In this document: piece after piece, positions 35,695-45,109 of the stretch
How the letters are laid out: every line of letters begins with the position of its first letter
Position numbering within the stretch: position 1 is the stretch's first letter
Source: QWQI01 sp964608915
Lineage (GTDB): Bacteria > Planctomycetota > Planctomycetia > Isosphaerales > Isosphaeraceae
Direction: 5' to 3'
DNA: 64,000 nt
NCBI GenBank assembly: GCA_964608915.1
Contig: CAZSQA010000009.1
Location: 62,001-126,000 of the forward strand
Notes under the pieces: generated by a model
Databases searched by the model: none
What the model saw: only the letters and a program-made list of their open reading frames with translations
What the model was told of the DNA's origin: nothing
Made by a program: the position numbers and the translations under genes

Positions 35695-37095
35695 ATGAAC
35701 CGGAAACGGGCGATCCGATCGATGATCCTGATTCCGGTGGCGCTGGCGGTCTTCGATCGTTCGGCGCTCTCGCAACCCACGTCTCAAAAGCCTGGTGAGA
35801 CCAAGCCGGTTTTCGGACGCGACGTCGCGCCCGTGCTTGTGGCGAACTGCCTCGGCTGCCACAACGCCGAAACGAAAAGCAGCGGATTGTCGATGGCTTC
35901 GTTCGCGTCGCTGGCCGCTGGCGGCGATTCGGGTGCTGCCTGGGTTCCGGCGAATTCGCAGGCGAGCATGATCGTCCGCAAGATTCGGGGGCTGGATCCG
36001 CCGCGGATGCCCCGGAATCGGCCGCCCCTGGGCAATGACACGATCGCGCGGATCTCAGCCTGGATCGACTCCGGCGCCAATCTGGACGAAGGCCTCTCAG
36101 CCGGCGCCACGCTCGAAACGATCGCCTGGCCCGAGAGTCGAATCGCGGCCGATCAGCTGGCCCGCATGGATCCGGCACAGCGTCTGGACTCCGCGAAAGC
36201 CGAGGCGGCCCGCATCTTCGCCGGTGTCCGTCCCGGTTCCGCCGCAGCAGATGCCGGTACGATCCGATCTACGGACAGGTTCGTCCTGATCGGCATCACT
36301 GATCGAAACGTCGCCGATTCGACACTGAAAACGCTGGAAAAATCCGCCGACGAATTGAAATCGATATTTGGCGATAAGGCCGCGATTCTGGCGGGAACGG
36401 GCCCGAGATCTCTAGTCTTCGTCTTCGAAAAACCGGCGGAATTCGCTGAATTCTGTCGACAGAACGGGTTCGAAATTCCGACGACCGGTCGATCCGCGGT
36501 GGGCAGATCCGATTCGGCCTGGCCTTTGCTGGCTTTTCAGGTCTCTCGTGAACGGCTTGCCGTCGCACCTGGCGAGACCGACAAGGTGGCCGAGCGCAAA
36601 TCATCCAGATCGCCGCGACGCAAACCGGCGGCCGAACCGTCGCCAAGCAAGTCGCCCGGGGTTCATGCTCTGGCCGTCGAAGCCCTGGTCGCGGCCACTT
36701 TCGACACTTTCCCCAAAGCCCCTGCTTGGCTCGAAACGGGGCTCGCGTCGAAGATGGCACAATCGGTCGAGCCGGATCCGGTCCGATACGATCGCATGCT
36801 GGCCGAAGCTCAAACCGCCGGACCTGGAAGGGTCACGGGAGACTGGTCCCGCCGTGCCGAGGAATTTCTCAAGGATCGTGTGCCGGCCGATGTTTCGAAA
36901 CCGCTGGCCTTTTCGCTGATCGGCTGGTTGCAGAGAACCTGGCCGGCCGAATTTCCCGAATTCGTCAGGTCCCTGACCGGCGGAGAAGCCGATCTGGACA
37001 AAACGCTGGCGAAACTCTGGAAAACCGACCGGGCGGGTTTCGTCGCCGGCTGGACCGAATCTCTTATGCGCGGGCCCGCCCGCAAAGGACGCTGA
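35695..37095 (+). CDS. Planctomycete-type cytochrome c (PSCyt1) domain protein
   Basis: A 466-residue exported protein. A signal peptide is followed by VFGRDVAPVLVANCLGCHN, with a single haem site at Cys52, Cys55 and His56. SSGLSMASFASLAAGGDSG, RKIRGLDPPRMPRNRPPLGN and ISAWIDSGA are the typical PSCyt1 layout. The remaining 330 residues do not match the usual PSD1 or PSCyt2 partners. They include an alpha/beta stretch (DRFVLIGITDRNVADSTLKT) and a charged central linker. It is found almost only in Planctomycetes by my recollection. Its likely partner is the propeller-cytochrome upstream. Confidence 0.85.
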   Translation: MNRKRAIRSMILIPVALAVFDRSALSQPTSQKPGETKPVFGRDVAPVLVANCLGCHNAETKSSGLSMASFASLAAGGDSGAAWVPANSQASMIVRKIRGLDPPRMPRNRPPLGNDTIARISAWIDSGANLDEGLSAGATLETIAWPESRIAADQLARMDPAQRLDSAKAEAARIFAGVRPGSAAADAGTIRSTDRFVLIGITDRNVADSTLKTLEKSADELKSIFGDKAAILAGTGPRSLVFVFEKPAEFAEFCRQNGFEIPTTGRSAVGRSDSAWPLLAFQVSRERLAVAPGETDKVAERKSSRSPRRKPAAEPSPSKSPGVHALAVEALVAATFDTFPKAPAWLETGLASKMAQSVEPDPVRYDRMLAEAQTAGPGRVTGDWSRRAEEFLKDRVPADVSKPLAFSLIGWLQRTWPAEFPEFVRSLTGGEADLDKTLAKLWKTDRAGFVAGWTESLMRGPARKGR

Positions 37096-37101
37096 ATCGT
37101 C

Positions 37102-37443
37102 ATGGCCCAGACGGATCGACCAGTATTCGTTCGTGCGGGAGAGGGCGCCTCGCGTGGCCTGTTTCCGGGCGTGACCATTACGACGAACGCTTGCGAGAGG
37201 CTCATGCTCTCCGTCGTCCGGTTCGAGCCGGACGCTTCCGTGCCTGTGCATTCGCATCCGCACGAGCAGGTGGGCCTGCTCGTCAGCGGTCGGCTGAAAT
37301 TCACGATCGGCGACGAGACGCGAGTTCTCGAACCCGGCGACCAGTGGCTGATACCAGGCGGTATTCCGCATACGGTCGTCGCAGTGGACGGTCCCGCGGT
37401 CGCCCTCGACGTGTTCAATCCTATTCGGGAAGACTATCTTTGA
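37102..37443 (+). CDS. Cupin-domain protein
   Basis: A 113-residue single-domain cupin. The metal-binding motif 1 is PVHSHPHEQVGLLVSGRL (two His, one Glu-like Gln region), and motif 2 is LIPGGIPHTV with the third His. This is a small RmlC-like barrel that could bind Fe, Mn or Zn. It is only 6 nt from the cytochrome gene and 19 nt before the PhnZ-like gene, so it is probably cotranscribed with the latter. Its role may be a small dioxygenase, isomerase or sensor; the substrate is unknown. Confidence 0.82.
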   Translation: MAQTDRPVFVRAGEGASRGLFPGVTITTNACERLMLSVVRFEPDASVPVHSHPHEQVGLLVSGRLKFTIGDETRVLEPGDQWLIPGGIPHTVVAVDGPAVALDVFNPIREDYL

Positions 37444-37462
37444 TTCGCAAGGGGCCCCGAGC

Positions 37463-38020
37463 ATGACGCCTGACGATGTCGTCGACACGATTTTCCGAAT
37501 TTATGCCGAACGTGGCCACCGGCATTACGGCGAAGATGTCACCGAAACGCAGCACGCGCTGCAGTGTGCCACGTTCGCCAGGGACAACTCCGAAGAACCG
37601 GCGCTGGTCGCGGCCTGTCTGCTGCATGATTTCGGACATCTGGCACACGATCTCGGCGAAGACATCGCCGATCGTGGCGTCGATGCGTGTCATGAAGATC
37701 TGGGTGCCGCCGCGCTTTCGAAATGGTTCGTTCCGGACATCGTGGAGCCCGTTCGGCTTCATGTCGCTGCCAAGCGGTATCTGTGCGCCAGGCAGGCCGG
37801 TTATTTCGAAGGTCTTTCCGAAGCTTCTCGCAAGAGCCTCGAGCTTCAGGGCGGACCGATGAACGAAGAAGAGATGAACGTTTTCGAATCGTTGCCTCAT
37901 TATGCGGCTGCTTTGCGGTTGCGGCTCTACGACGATATGGGCAAAGTGTCGGAAATGACGACACCTGAAATCGAAGCGTTTCGGCCGTTCCTGAAACCGT
38001 TCGTGCAGGTTCGGGCATGA
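37463..38020 (+). CDS. HD-domain oxygenase-like protein, PhnZ family
   Basis: A 185-residue HD-domain protein. Metal ligands are visible in ETQHALQC, LLHDFGHLAHD, CHEDLGA and the later His in VRLHVAAKRYL. The tail motif SRKSLELQGGPMNEEEM is the same as in PhnZ, the mixed-valent diiron oxygenase that cleaves 2-amino-1-hydroxyethylphosphonate to glycine and phosphate. The residue aligned with PhnZ Tyr24 appears to be His (HYGE instead of YxGE), so the substrate may differ. It overlaps the next gene, an MFS transporter, by 4 nt, and a cupin precedes it. Confidence 0.85.
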   Translation: MTPDDVVDTIFRIYAERGHRHYGEDVTETQHALQCATFARDNSEEPALVAACLLHDFGHLAHDLGEDIADRGVDACHEDLGAAALSKWFVPDIVEPVRLHVAAKRYLCARQAGYFEGLSEASRKSLELQGGPMNEEEMNVFESLPHYAAALRLRLYDDMGKVSEMTTPEIEAFRPFLKPFVQVRA

Positions 38021-39315
38021 GTGCCGCCCCGAATACGAAGCCGCCGGTCGTCGCATTTCAGGTTCCGGCCCGCTGGCTGCCGATCTGGTCGGTCGTCGCC
38101 GCTTTCGGCACATATTTCTGTATGTACGCATTTCGAAAGCCATTTACGGCGGCCGCGTTCGCGGAAAATTCGTTCGGCGGTGTCGGTTTCAAAACGATTC
38201 TCGTCACTTCTCAGGTTTTCGGCTATATGGTGGCCAAGTTCGTCGGGATCAAGGTGATCTCCGAACTCGAGCCGCACCGCAGGCCGGTCGGGATTCTCGC
38301 GATGATCCTCGGCGCGGAACTTTCGCTCCTGCTGTTCGCCCTGATGCCGATTCCCTATAACGCCGTCATGCTGTTTTTCAATGGCCTGAATCTCGGCATG
38401 ATTTTCGGGCTCGTGCTCGGGTTCCTCGAAGGACGCAAACAGACTGAGGCCCTGACGGCAGGCCTTTGCGCCAGTTTCATTCTGGCTGACGGCATGACCA
38501 AGTCCGTCGGCGGCTATCTGTTGTCGGCCGGCGTATCGGAAACCACGATGCCCGTGATCGCCGGGCTGGCGTTCCTGCCGTTCTCAACGATCTTCGTGTG
38601 GATGCTTTCGAAAATCCCGGCCCCGGATCAGGCGGACCGCGTGGCACGCAGCGAACGGACCCGAATGGACCGTTCGGACCGGATCCGGTTCTTCCGTCGC
38701 TATGCCAGCGGCCTGGTGCCGCTTATGTTCTGTTATCTCTTCGTGACGGTCTTGCGGAGCATCAGGGCCGATTTCGCGCCGGAATTGTGGCGTGATCTCG
38801 GCACGAGCGGTCAGCCGGCCGTGTTCACCCGCTCTGAGTTCATCGTGACGCTGAGCGTCATGCTCGCAAGCGGTCTGTCGATCTACATCCGCGACAATCG
38901 CACCGCTTTTTTCCTGTCGATGTTCAACTCCGTGCTTGGCCTCGGGCTGATTCTGGCCGCAGTCGCTCTCTGGCGTTTCGGTCGAGTGAGCGGCTTTCCG
39001 CTGATGGTCCTGCTCGGCGTCGGTCTCTATTTGCCATACGTTTCGGTGCATACGACGATTTTCGAAAGGTTTCTGGCGATGACTCGCGATAAGGGAAACA
39101 TCGGTTTCCTGATGTATCTGGCCGATTCGTTCGGATATCTCGGCTACGTGGCGGTGATGCTCTCGCGCAATTATTTCGGCACGCCGGATCATTTTCTCGA
39201 ATTCTATCTCGATACCTGTGTCGTGCTCGGCATCTGCTCCATCGTGTGCATGTTCATCAGCATCGGCGCCTTTCGGAAGATCGGCCCGGTTCAGGATCCG
39301 GCGGTTTCGGGTTAA
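38017..39315 (+). CDS. MFS transporter (DUF5690/GlpT-like), probable organophosphorus uptake
   Basis: A 432-residue protein with 12 predicted membrane helices. It starts inside the last codons of the PhnZ-like gene (ATGA overlap). The first helix contains FGTYFCMYAFRKPFTAA, close to the YxxRxxF motif of organophosphate:phosphate antiporters such as GlpT and UhpT. Later marks are NGLNLGMIFGLVLGFLEGRKQTE and YVSVHTTIFERFLAM. Coupling to a PhnZ-like enzyme suggests import of a phosphonate; this is inference from context. Confidence 0.85.
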   Translation: MSAAPNTKPPVVAFQVPARWLPIWSVVAAFGTYFCMYAFRKPFTAAAFAENSFGGVGFKTILVTSQVFGYMVAKFVGIKVISELEPHRRPVGILAMILGAELSLLLFALMPIPYNAVMLFFNGLNLGMIFGLVLGFLEGRKQTEALTAGLCASFILADGMTKSVGGYLLSAGVSETTMPVIAGLAFLPFSTIFVWMLSKIPAPDQADRVARSERTRMDRSDRIRFFRRYASGLVPLMFCYLFVTVLRSIRADFAPELWRDLGTSGQPAVFTRSEFIVTLSVMLASGLSIYIRDNRTAFFLSMFNSVLGLGLILAAVALWRFGRVSGFPLMVLLGVGLYLPYVSVHTTIFERFLAMTRDKGNIGFLMYLADSFGYLGYVAVMLSRNYFGTPDHFLEFYLDTCVVLGICSIVCMFISIGAFRKIGPVQDPAVSG

Positions 39316-39551
39316 TCGCCCTATCGGATCGATCACCATAGTTCATGGCCGGCGGGCCTGTCGATTCTTCAACGACGAAGCTGGTCGCTGCCCCGTTCGA
39401 TCCGTGCAAATGGCCGAAATCGCCGAATCTGTTGGGGATTTCGTTTTCAGACCCTTGACAACGCATATCCCCGCGCATGAATCTAGGGAATTCCCTCACT
39501 GGGCCCTGCCGCCCGAACTTCTGCTCATGACTCGTCTGGGAGCGTCCGGCC

Positions 39552-41450
39552 GTGATTTCATTCCCAAAACTCGAAACTCGTGCCCTCGGCGCTAACCGGT
39601 TTCGATCGTTCGCTGCCGTCTTGTGCGTCGGAATGAGCGTCATGGCCGTCCAGGCGCAGGAAAAACGCCGTGGCGTCGCTGGCCGCGGCGATTTCGACGA
39701 TGCTCCTGCTCCGCCGCCCAACGTTGGCGCCCAGCCCGGTGCCGCCGGACCTGCGACGGTGCCGAAATTCGAATTGACGCCACGCACCTTGCCCGGGGCG
39801 GTCGTGACGCCTGACGCCAAACTGACGGCCGGAGCACCGTTCGACACGAAGAATTACTTCTACATGCCGCCGGCGGAAGAAAACGCCGGGCCTCTGGTTC
39901 TGGATGCCCTTGCGGATTTTCCGGAGGTTTACGCCACGATCGCCCCGAACGACAAATCGGGAATCGAACTGAGGGGCAAAAATCTCAAGACCGCTCAGGA
40001 CTGGCTGCAGGCGAATCCGAATCCCCGGACATGGGACGCCAGCGCGATCGAACAGGCTTTCGGGACTTACAGGACGACGTTCGCCAAGTTGCACGAAGCT
40101 CACAAGAAGCCTGATTGCGTCATTCCGACAGGCATCGGAATCGATACGCTCCTGCCGCACGTTCAGGCGGCTCGTGGGGTCGCCGAAATCGCCGCACCGC
40201 TGATTTTCGCGGATCTCGCCCGAGGAGATGAGGCTGGTGCGATCGCAAAATTCGCGGATGCCCTCAGGCTCGGACAGGATCTTCAGCCTCGTTCGGCGGT
40301 CATCACGACGCTTGTGGTCTCGGCGATGCACAGGAGAATGTCGGAATCGGTCCTGCCGATTCTGCTCAATGCCAAAGGCCTGAAAGCTACGGATTACGAT
40401 GCGATTCTCGCGGCACTCAAGGGCTATCGAAGCGGCTCCGTCAATCTGTTGCCGGAAGCCCTGAAAACGGAATATCTCACCCAGGCGAAAATGCTCGAGG
40501 GCATGGCCGCTCCTGGCGGAGTCGACAAGTTCGTCGAATTGACCAACCTCATGAAGGGGGCGGCAGGGGCCGCCGGAACTGACGAAGCGACCAAAAAACT
40601 GCTGACGGCACTCTTCACGCCCGAGAACGTAAAGAAGCTGAAATCAGGTGTGGCCCGCACGATCAAGGCGCAACTCGCCGCGATCGGTGAGATCGGCTCG
40701 GTGGACGACATCAGGAAGATCGGTTCGGAGCTTGACTCGATCGGTCAGTCCACAGCTTCCGAGGCCCTCGCCGAAGTTCTCGATAAGGAAACGATCGCGA
40801 AACTCGCCGAAATCGCTGGCGGTTCGAATCCCACACTCGCCGAGGCCTTGAAGAAGGCCGCCGCGGCGGACCCGAAGACCGTCGCGTCTCTGGTCGGACC
40901 GCAGCTCGGTCTCAATATCGCTTCCGGCATGAGTAATGTCGTCACTCCGCTGCTTTATTTTCAGAATGACCAGGGAGTCATGGAGGCCCTCACGGCAATT
41001 CGCCGCTGGTACGTGACGAAGAAGAGTATCCCGAAAGACAAGACCCTTGAAGAAATCTGCAAGGAAGCGGGTCTCGAATCCACACCCCTGGATATTTTCA
41101 CGGGTAAGCCGATGCGGATGGTCTGGACCGAGTCCGGTCCCGCCGTGTTGACCGCCGGCAGCGACTTCAAGGACGACGACGGCAAAATTCTGATTTCGCG
41201 TGCCGAGCGCGGCAAGCCTGACGCCAAGGGCGACCTGGTCGATACGTTGTCACTGGGCGGTAATCCCGCTCTCACCAGCCAGCCCGGCGGATCCCCCGGG
41301 CAAGCGCCTGGCACACCTGCTGGCTTCGGCCCGGCAGGTCCGCAGGGTGGCCAGAGCGGGGCCATTCGACCCCCGGGCGTGGGAGCCAGCGGCGGCGGAT
41401 CCGGTGGCAGAAGGGGCCGAGCCGATGGCGGCACCGCGATCGAGCCCTGA
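39552..41450 (+). CDS. Exported protein of unknown function, 632 aa
   Basis: GTG start at 39552, then a signal peptide (FAAVLCVGMSVMAVQAQ). Residues 30-90 and 590-632 are Gly/Pro/Ala-rich and disordered. The middle (90-580) is helical with TPR-like pieces (AAPLIFADLARGDEAGAIAK, FADALRLGQDLQPRSAVI) and a central Ala-rich domain. A final small module (LDIFTGKPMRMVWTESGPAVL) resembles a pseudopilin-like end often seen in planctomycete hypothetical proteins. No enzyme motif. It probably acts at the cell surface. Confidence 0.72.
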   Translation: MISFPKLETRALGANRFRSFAAVLCVGMSVMAVQAQEKRRGVAGRGDFDDAPAPPPNVGAQPGAAGPATVPKFELTPRTLPGAVVTPDAKLTAGAPFDTKNYFYMPPAEENAGPLVLDALADFPEVYATIAPNDKSGIELRGKNLKTAQDWLQANPNPRTWDASAIEQAFGTYRTTFAKLHEAHKKPDCVIPTGIGIDTLLPHVQAARGVAEIAAPLIFADLARGDEAGAIAKFADALRLGQDLQPRSAVITTLVVSAMHRRMSESVLPILLNAKGLKATDYDAILAALKGYRSGSVNLLPEALKTEYLTQAKMLEGMAAPGGVDKFVELTNLMKGAAGAAGTDEATKKLLTALFTPENVKKLKSGVARTIKAQLAAIGEIGSVDDIRKIGSELDSIGQSTASEALAEVLDKETIAKLAEIAGGSNPTLAEALKKAAAADPKTVASLVGPQLGLNIASGMSNVVTPLLYFQNDQGVMEALTAIRRWYVTKKSIPKDKTLEEICKEAGLESTPLDIFTGKPMRMVWTESGPAVLTAGSDFKDDDGKILISRAERGKPDAKGDLVDTLSLGGNPALTSQPGGSPGQAPGTPAGFGPAGPQGGQSGAIRPPGVGASGGGSGGRRGRADGGTAIEP

Positions 41451-41579
41451 TCGGGACGCCGATCGCATTCCCTCCGTGGGACGCATCCTGAAGCGATCGT
41501 GGGGCGGCTCTCTCGCCGTCCACGCGATCGCGCCGCAGAGTGAAGTTCTCTCATTTCGTCGCAAGAGAGGTACCGTAAC

Positions 41580-42056
41580 TTGACCCGCAATCGCCCACAC
41601 ACCCTACTTCTTTCGCTTGCTTTCGCGGCATTCGCCATGTGCCGCGTCACTGGGGCGAATGTCGTATTTTCTCAGGACAAGCCCGCGGCTACGCCTGCGG
41701 AACCCGAGATCGTCGGCCAGTTGCGCAAGGTCATGGAGGCCAACTGCAAGGCGAACGAAGCGGAAAAAATCGAGGAAGCGCTTGGGACGATCCACCCGGA
41801 AAGCCCGAACTTCGCCGCGACACGCCAATTGACGGAAAAGCTGTTCGAGGCTCTTGACCTCAAATACGAACTCAAGTCTTTCGGATACATCGGATCTGAT
41901 CAGACCTACGCTGTCGGCCGCGCCACAGTGCGTGCATCTTCGGCCTATCCGCTCAAATTCAAGAATAACGAGTCGGACCTGATGCTCGTGTTCCGAAAGG
42001 ACAAGGACGACTGGAAAATCTGGTCCCAGAGTATCCTTGAAATCAAATTCGATTGA
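41580..42056 (+). CDS. Exported NTF2-like/SnoaL-type protein
   Basis: A 158-residue protein from a TTG start at 41580 (AGAGGT upstream). A signal peptide is followed by about 110 residues: LRKVMEANCKANEAEKIEEAL, LTEKLFEALDLKYELKSFGY, YAVGRATVRAS, LMLVFRKDKDDWKIWSQSI. Helices followed by a curved sheet ending in W-K-I-W fit the NTF2-like fold. The function of exported members is unknown. It is 129 nt downstream of the 632-aa exported protein gene. Confidence 0.7.
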   Translation: MTRNRPHTLLLSLAFAAFAMCRVTGANVVFSQDKPAATPAEPEIVGQLRKVMEANCKANEAEKIEEALGTIHPESPNFAATRQLTEKLFEALDLKYELKSFGYIGSDQTYAVGRATVRASSAYPLKFKNNESDLMLVFRKDKDDWKIWSQSILEIKFD

Positions 42057-42141
42057 CCTTGCCCGCTTGTTTTGAATTCTGATCAGATCTCTTCGAGTGA
42101 TCCGATCGATTCGATCCGTCCATTTCGAAAGGTTCGAATCG

Positions 42142-42753
42142 ATGCCCGAGAAGATGACGAAAACTGCCTGGGACCCAGGTTCACGAAATGGGCTCTTGAC
42201 CAGCGGCATTTTTTTCGTCATGTGGCTCTCCACGGCGGGGCTGATCGCTGCAGTCAAAGACTCGTCCTTCAAGGAAGCTCTCAATGCGGCATTCGCACTC
42301 CTGTGGATGCTCGTTCTGGGCTGGTTCTTCGTCACATGGGTTCGTGACAGGATGACCGGCGGCTACGTACTGCTCGATTGCGGACCTCATCCAGGTCGTA
42401 TTCTGTTGAGGGTTCTCGCCTTGATCTTTCTTTTCGTCAGCTTGGACTACGGACAGGATTTGGGCGAAGGTGTCATCCTGTTCGGAGTGATCACCGCCAT
42501 TTATTTTATGATGGTATCCCTGGGGAGGCTGCAATTCCGTGAAAATGGGATTTTTCGATACCAGGATCTCCTGTCATGGTCGAGGATCGAGCAATACGAG
42601 TGGACCGATGACAGCACTCTATGGATCACGAGCAGGGGTATGCTCGGCATTGTCGACTTCGGTGCATTGCCCGTGCCGCCCGAATTGAAGAATGCGATCG
42701 ATCGGCTTCTGCAGGAAAAGCGAGGATCCATTCCGGCGATTCGCGAACCTTGA
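42142..42753 (+). CDS. Membrane protein with a DUF5673-like C-terminus
   Basis: A 203-residue protein from ATG 42142 (MPEKMTKTAW). Four hydrophobic helices (about residues 15-130) precede a soluble end with GRLQFRENGIFRYQDLLSWS, RIEQYEWTDDSTLWI and VPPELKNAIDRLLQEK. The pattern ENGI...W..I..Y.W...LxI...VP...K..ID.LL is that of DUF5673, a PH-like module on membrane proteins. The role is unknown. Confidence 0.72.
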   Translation: MPEKMTKTAWDPGSRNGLLTSGIFFVMWLSTAGLIAAVKDSSFKEALNAAFALLWMLVLGWFFVTWVRDRMTGGYVLLDCGPHPGRILLRVLALIFLFVSLDYGQDLGEGVILFGVITAIYFMMVSLGRLQFRENGIFRYQDLLSWSRIEQYEWTDDSTLWITSRGMLGIVDFGALPVPPELKNAIDRLLQEKRGSIPAIREP

Positions 42754-42925
42754 ATCCTGATTGTGGCGCATTCACGGGAAAGTGTTTCATCGATTCATGG
42801 ATTTCCTTCGAGAAAACACTTTTCCGTCCAGCGCCGTCTTTGATCCTCATCCTCTTGGTGCCATAATGTAGACCGGCTTCTTCTCCACGATCTGCATGCC
42901 CTCGACGCACTCTCGCTGAACGCTC

Positions 42926-45031
42926 ATGAACCAACCCATACACGCCTTCTGGGTCATGCTCGGCGCTCTGGCCGTTCTGGCCATCGCCTATCGCTTTTAC
43001 GGCAAGTTCCTCGCATTCCGCGTCGCCGGGCTCGATCCCTCTCGCGTCACACCCGCACATGAATATTATGACGGTCAGAACTATCACCCCACGAACAAAT
43101 GGGTGCTCTTCGGCCATCACTTCGCCGCCATTTCCGGAGCAGGGCCACTCATCGGCCCCGTGCTTGCCATTCAGTTCGGCTACCTGCCGGGCCTGATCTG
43201 GCTTCTGATCGGCGTGTGCCTGGCCGGAGCCGTGCAGGACATGATGGTCCTGTTCGTTTCCACGCGCCGTCGCGGCCGCAGCCTGGCCGGTATCGCGGCC
43301 GACGAACTCGGACCCACCGCAGGGCTGGCCACCGCTCTGGCCATTCTTTACATCATCGTCATCGCCCTGGCGGGGCTGGGCATCGTCGTCGTCAAGGCTC
43401 TCGGCGGCGAAGAAGTCAAAATGAAAGCGGGGACGAAAATCGTCCTGCCTGCCGAGTCTAATCAAATCATCAAAACCACCGTGCCCGGCCAGGCCCGCAT
43501 ATACGACATTCCGCCCGGCAGCCAGTACGAATATGCGCCCGGCGAACGCATGGTCTTCAATGAAGGCTACAAATTGGCGGTGCCGGTGAATGCCGCACTC
43601 GATCAGGCCAAAGAGGGCGAAGGGCTCGTTTTGCCTGACAACGCCCGCCGGCTCGTGCCCGGGTCGAGTTGGGGCACTTTTACCATCGCGTGTACTGTGC
43701 CGATCGCGCTTTTCGTCGGCCTTTACATGTATCGCATCCGCAAGGGCAAGGTGGTCGAGGCTTCGTTCTTCGGGGCCCTGGCCGTGCTGGGCGTGACCGT
43801 CGCCGGGGCGTGGATACCCGGCAGCTCGCTCGAAAAGGTCTTTTCGCTCTCGCGTGATCAAACCATCGCTGCCATCGCTGCTTATGGCTTCATTGCCAGC
43901 GTTCTGCCGGTCTGGATGCTCCTGTGTCCGCGAGACTATCTCTCCAGCTTCCTCAAAATCGGCACCATCGGCCTGCTCGTCATCGGCGTTCTGGCCGCCA
44001 ATCCGACACTCGAAGCCCCGCCCGTGAATTCCCAATTCGCAGGTGGCGGCGGCCCCTATTTCGACGGCCCGATCTTCCCTTACGTTTTCATTTGCATTAT
44101 GTGTGGCGCTATTTCGGGCTTCCATGCCCTGGTCAGCTCCGGCACTACGCCCAAGATGGTCAATAACGAGGGCGATATCCGGCTGATCGGCTACGGCTCG
44201 ATGCTGATCGAAGGCCTCGTCGGCATCGTGGCCCTGATCGCGGCCGCCAGCCTGCCGAATTCCATGTATTACGACATCAATATCGACCTCTCGCGCCGGC
44301 CCCAGTTCACCAATGCCCTGGCGGCCCTGGGCGTCGACCCGCACGGCGATCACGGCAGCGAGCTTGTGACGATGGAAAAGGAAGTGCAGGAATCGCTGCA
44401 CGGCCGCACCGGCGGGGCGGTCACGCTGGCCGTCGGCATGGCCCGGATCTTCACCAATGCCATCCCCGGCTTCGACTGGCTGCTGAAATACTGGTATCAC
44501 TTCGCCATCATGTTCGAAGCGTTGTTCATCCTTACCACGATCGACACCGGCACGCGCATCGGCCGGTTTCTGCTTCAGGAACTTCTTGGCCGCATTTACA
44601 AGCCCCTGGGCGACCTGGACTGGCTGCCGGCTTCCATTTTGGCTACGGGTCTGATCGTCGTCGCCTGGGCCGGTTTCATTTGGTCGGGCTCGGTGGAAAC
44701 CATTTGGCCCATGTTCGGCATGGCCAATCAGCTCCTGGCCGTGATCGCCCTGTGCGTGGTCACCACGTACCTGATCAACCACGGCAAGGCGAAATTCGCC
44801 CCGGTGACGCTTCTGCCGATGCTCTTCGTAATGACGACGACCGGCACGGCCGGCTACTTCGAAATTACCGGCAAATTCTGGAGCATGGTGAAATCAGGCG
44901 CCGTCGTCCGCGGCTACCTCAACATCGGCCTGACGATCTTCGTGATGACGTGCGTGGCCATTATCCTGGTGACAGCCATCAAACGCTGGCTGGCGGTGAT
45001 CTCGGGGCGGTTGGAAGTGAAGGTGGAGTGA
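42926..45031 (+). CDS. cstA: Carbon starvation protein A, peptide/pyruvate transporter
   Basis: A 701-residue transporter with about 16 membrane helices. The CstA signatures are FYGKFLAFRVAGLD, PTNKWVLFGHHFAAISGAGP, GAVQDMMVLFVSTRRRGRS, CGAISGFHALVSSGTTPKM, LTTIDTGTRIGRFLLQE and PMFGMANQLLAVIAL. Members import peptides or pyruvate under carbon limitation. A periplasmic/cytosolic insertion of about 90 residues at 160-245 is longer than in E. coli CstA. Codon use favours GCC/GGC more than nearby genes. Confidence 0.95.
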   Translation: MNQPIHAFWVMLGALAVLAIAYRFYGKFLAFRVAGLDPSRVTPAHEYYDGQNYHPTNKWVLFGHHFAAISGAGPLIGPVLAIQFGYLPGLIWLLIGVCLAGAVQDMMVLFVSTRRRGRSLAGIAADELGPTAGLATALAILYIIVIALAGLGIVVVKALGGEEVKMKAGTKIVLPAESNQIIKTTVPGQARIYDIPPGSQYEYAPGERMVFNEGYKLAVPVNAALDQAKEGEGLVLPDNARRLVPGSSWGTFTIACTVPIALFVGLYMYRIRKGKVVEASFFGALAVLGVTVAGAWIPGSSLEKVFSLSRDQTIAAIAAYGFIASVLPVWMLLCPRDYLSSFLKIGTIGLLVIGVLAANPTLEAPPVNSQFAGGGGPYFDGPIFPYVFICIMCGAISGFHALVSSGTTPKMVNNEGDIRLIGYGSMLIEGLVGIVALIAAASLPNSMYYDINIDLSRRPQFTNALAALGVDPHGDHGSELVTMEKEVQESLHGRTGGAVTLAVGMARIFTNAIPGFDWLLKYWYHFAIMFEALFILTTIDTGTRIGRFLLQELLGRIYKPLGDLDWLPASILATGLIVVAWAGFIWSGSVETIWPMFGMANQLLAVIALCVVTTYLINHGKAKFAPVTLLPMLFVMTTTGTAGYFEITGKFWSMVKSGAVVRGYLNIGLTIFVMTCVAIILVTAIKRWLAVISGRLEVKVE

Positions 45032-45109
45032 TTCGTCGGTCATGCCGTTCGAAGTGGCTCCGCATACCATTGCCGTACGAACCTTTCCAGCTTTTCATGA
45101 GCCTGACTC

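Noticed and set aside
42626..44782. A 718-aa minus-strand frame over cstA
   Set aside because: The plus strand encodes a full CstA with all its membrane motifs; the antisense product is His/Asp/Gln-rich and shadow-like.
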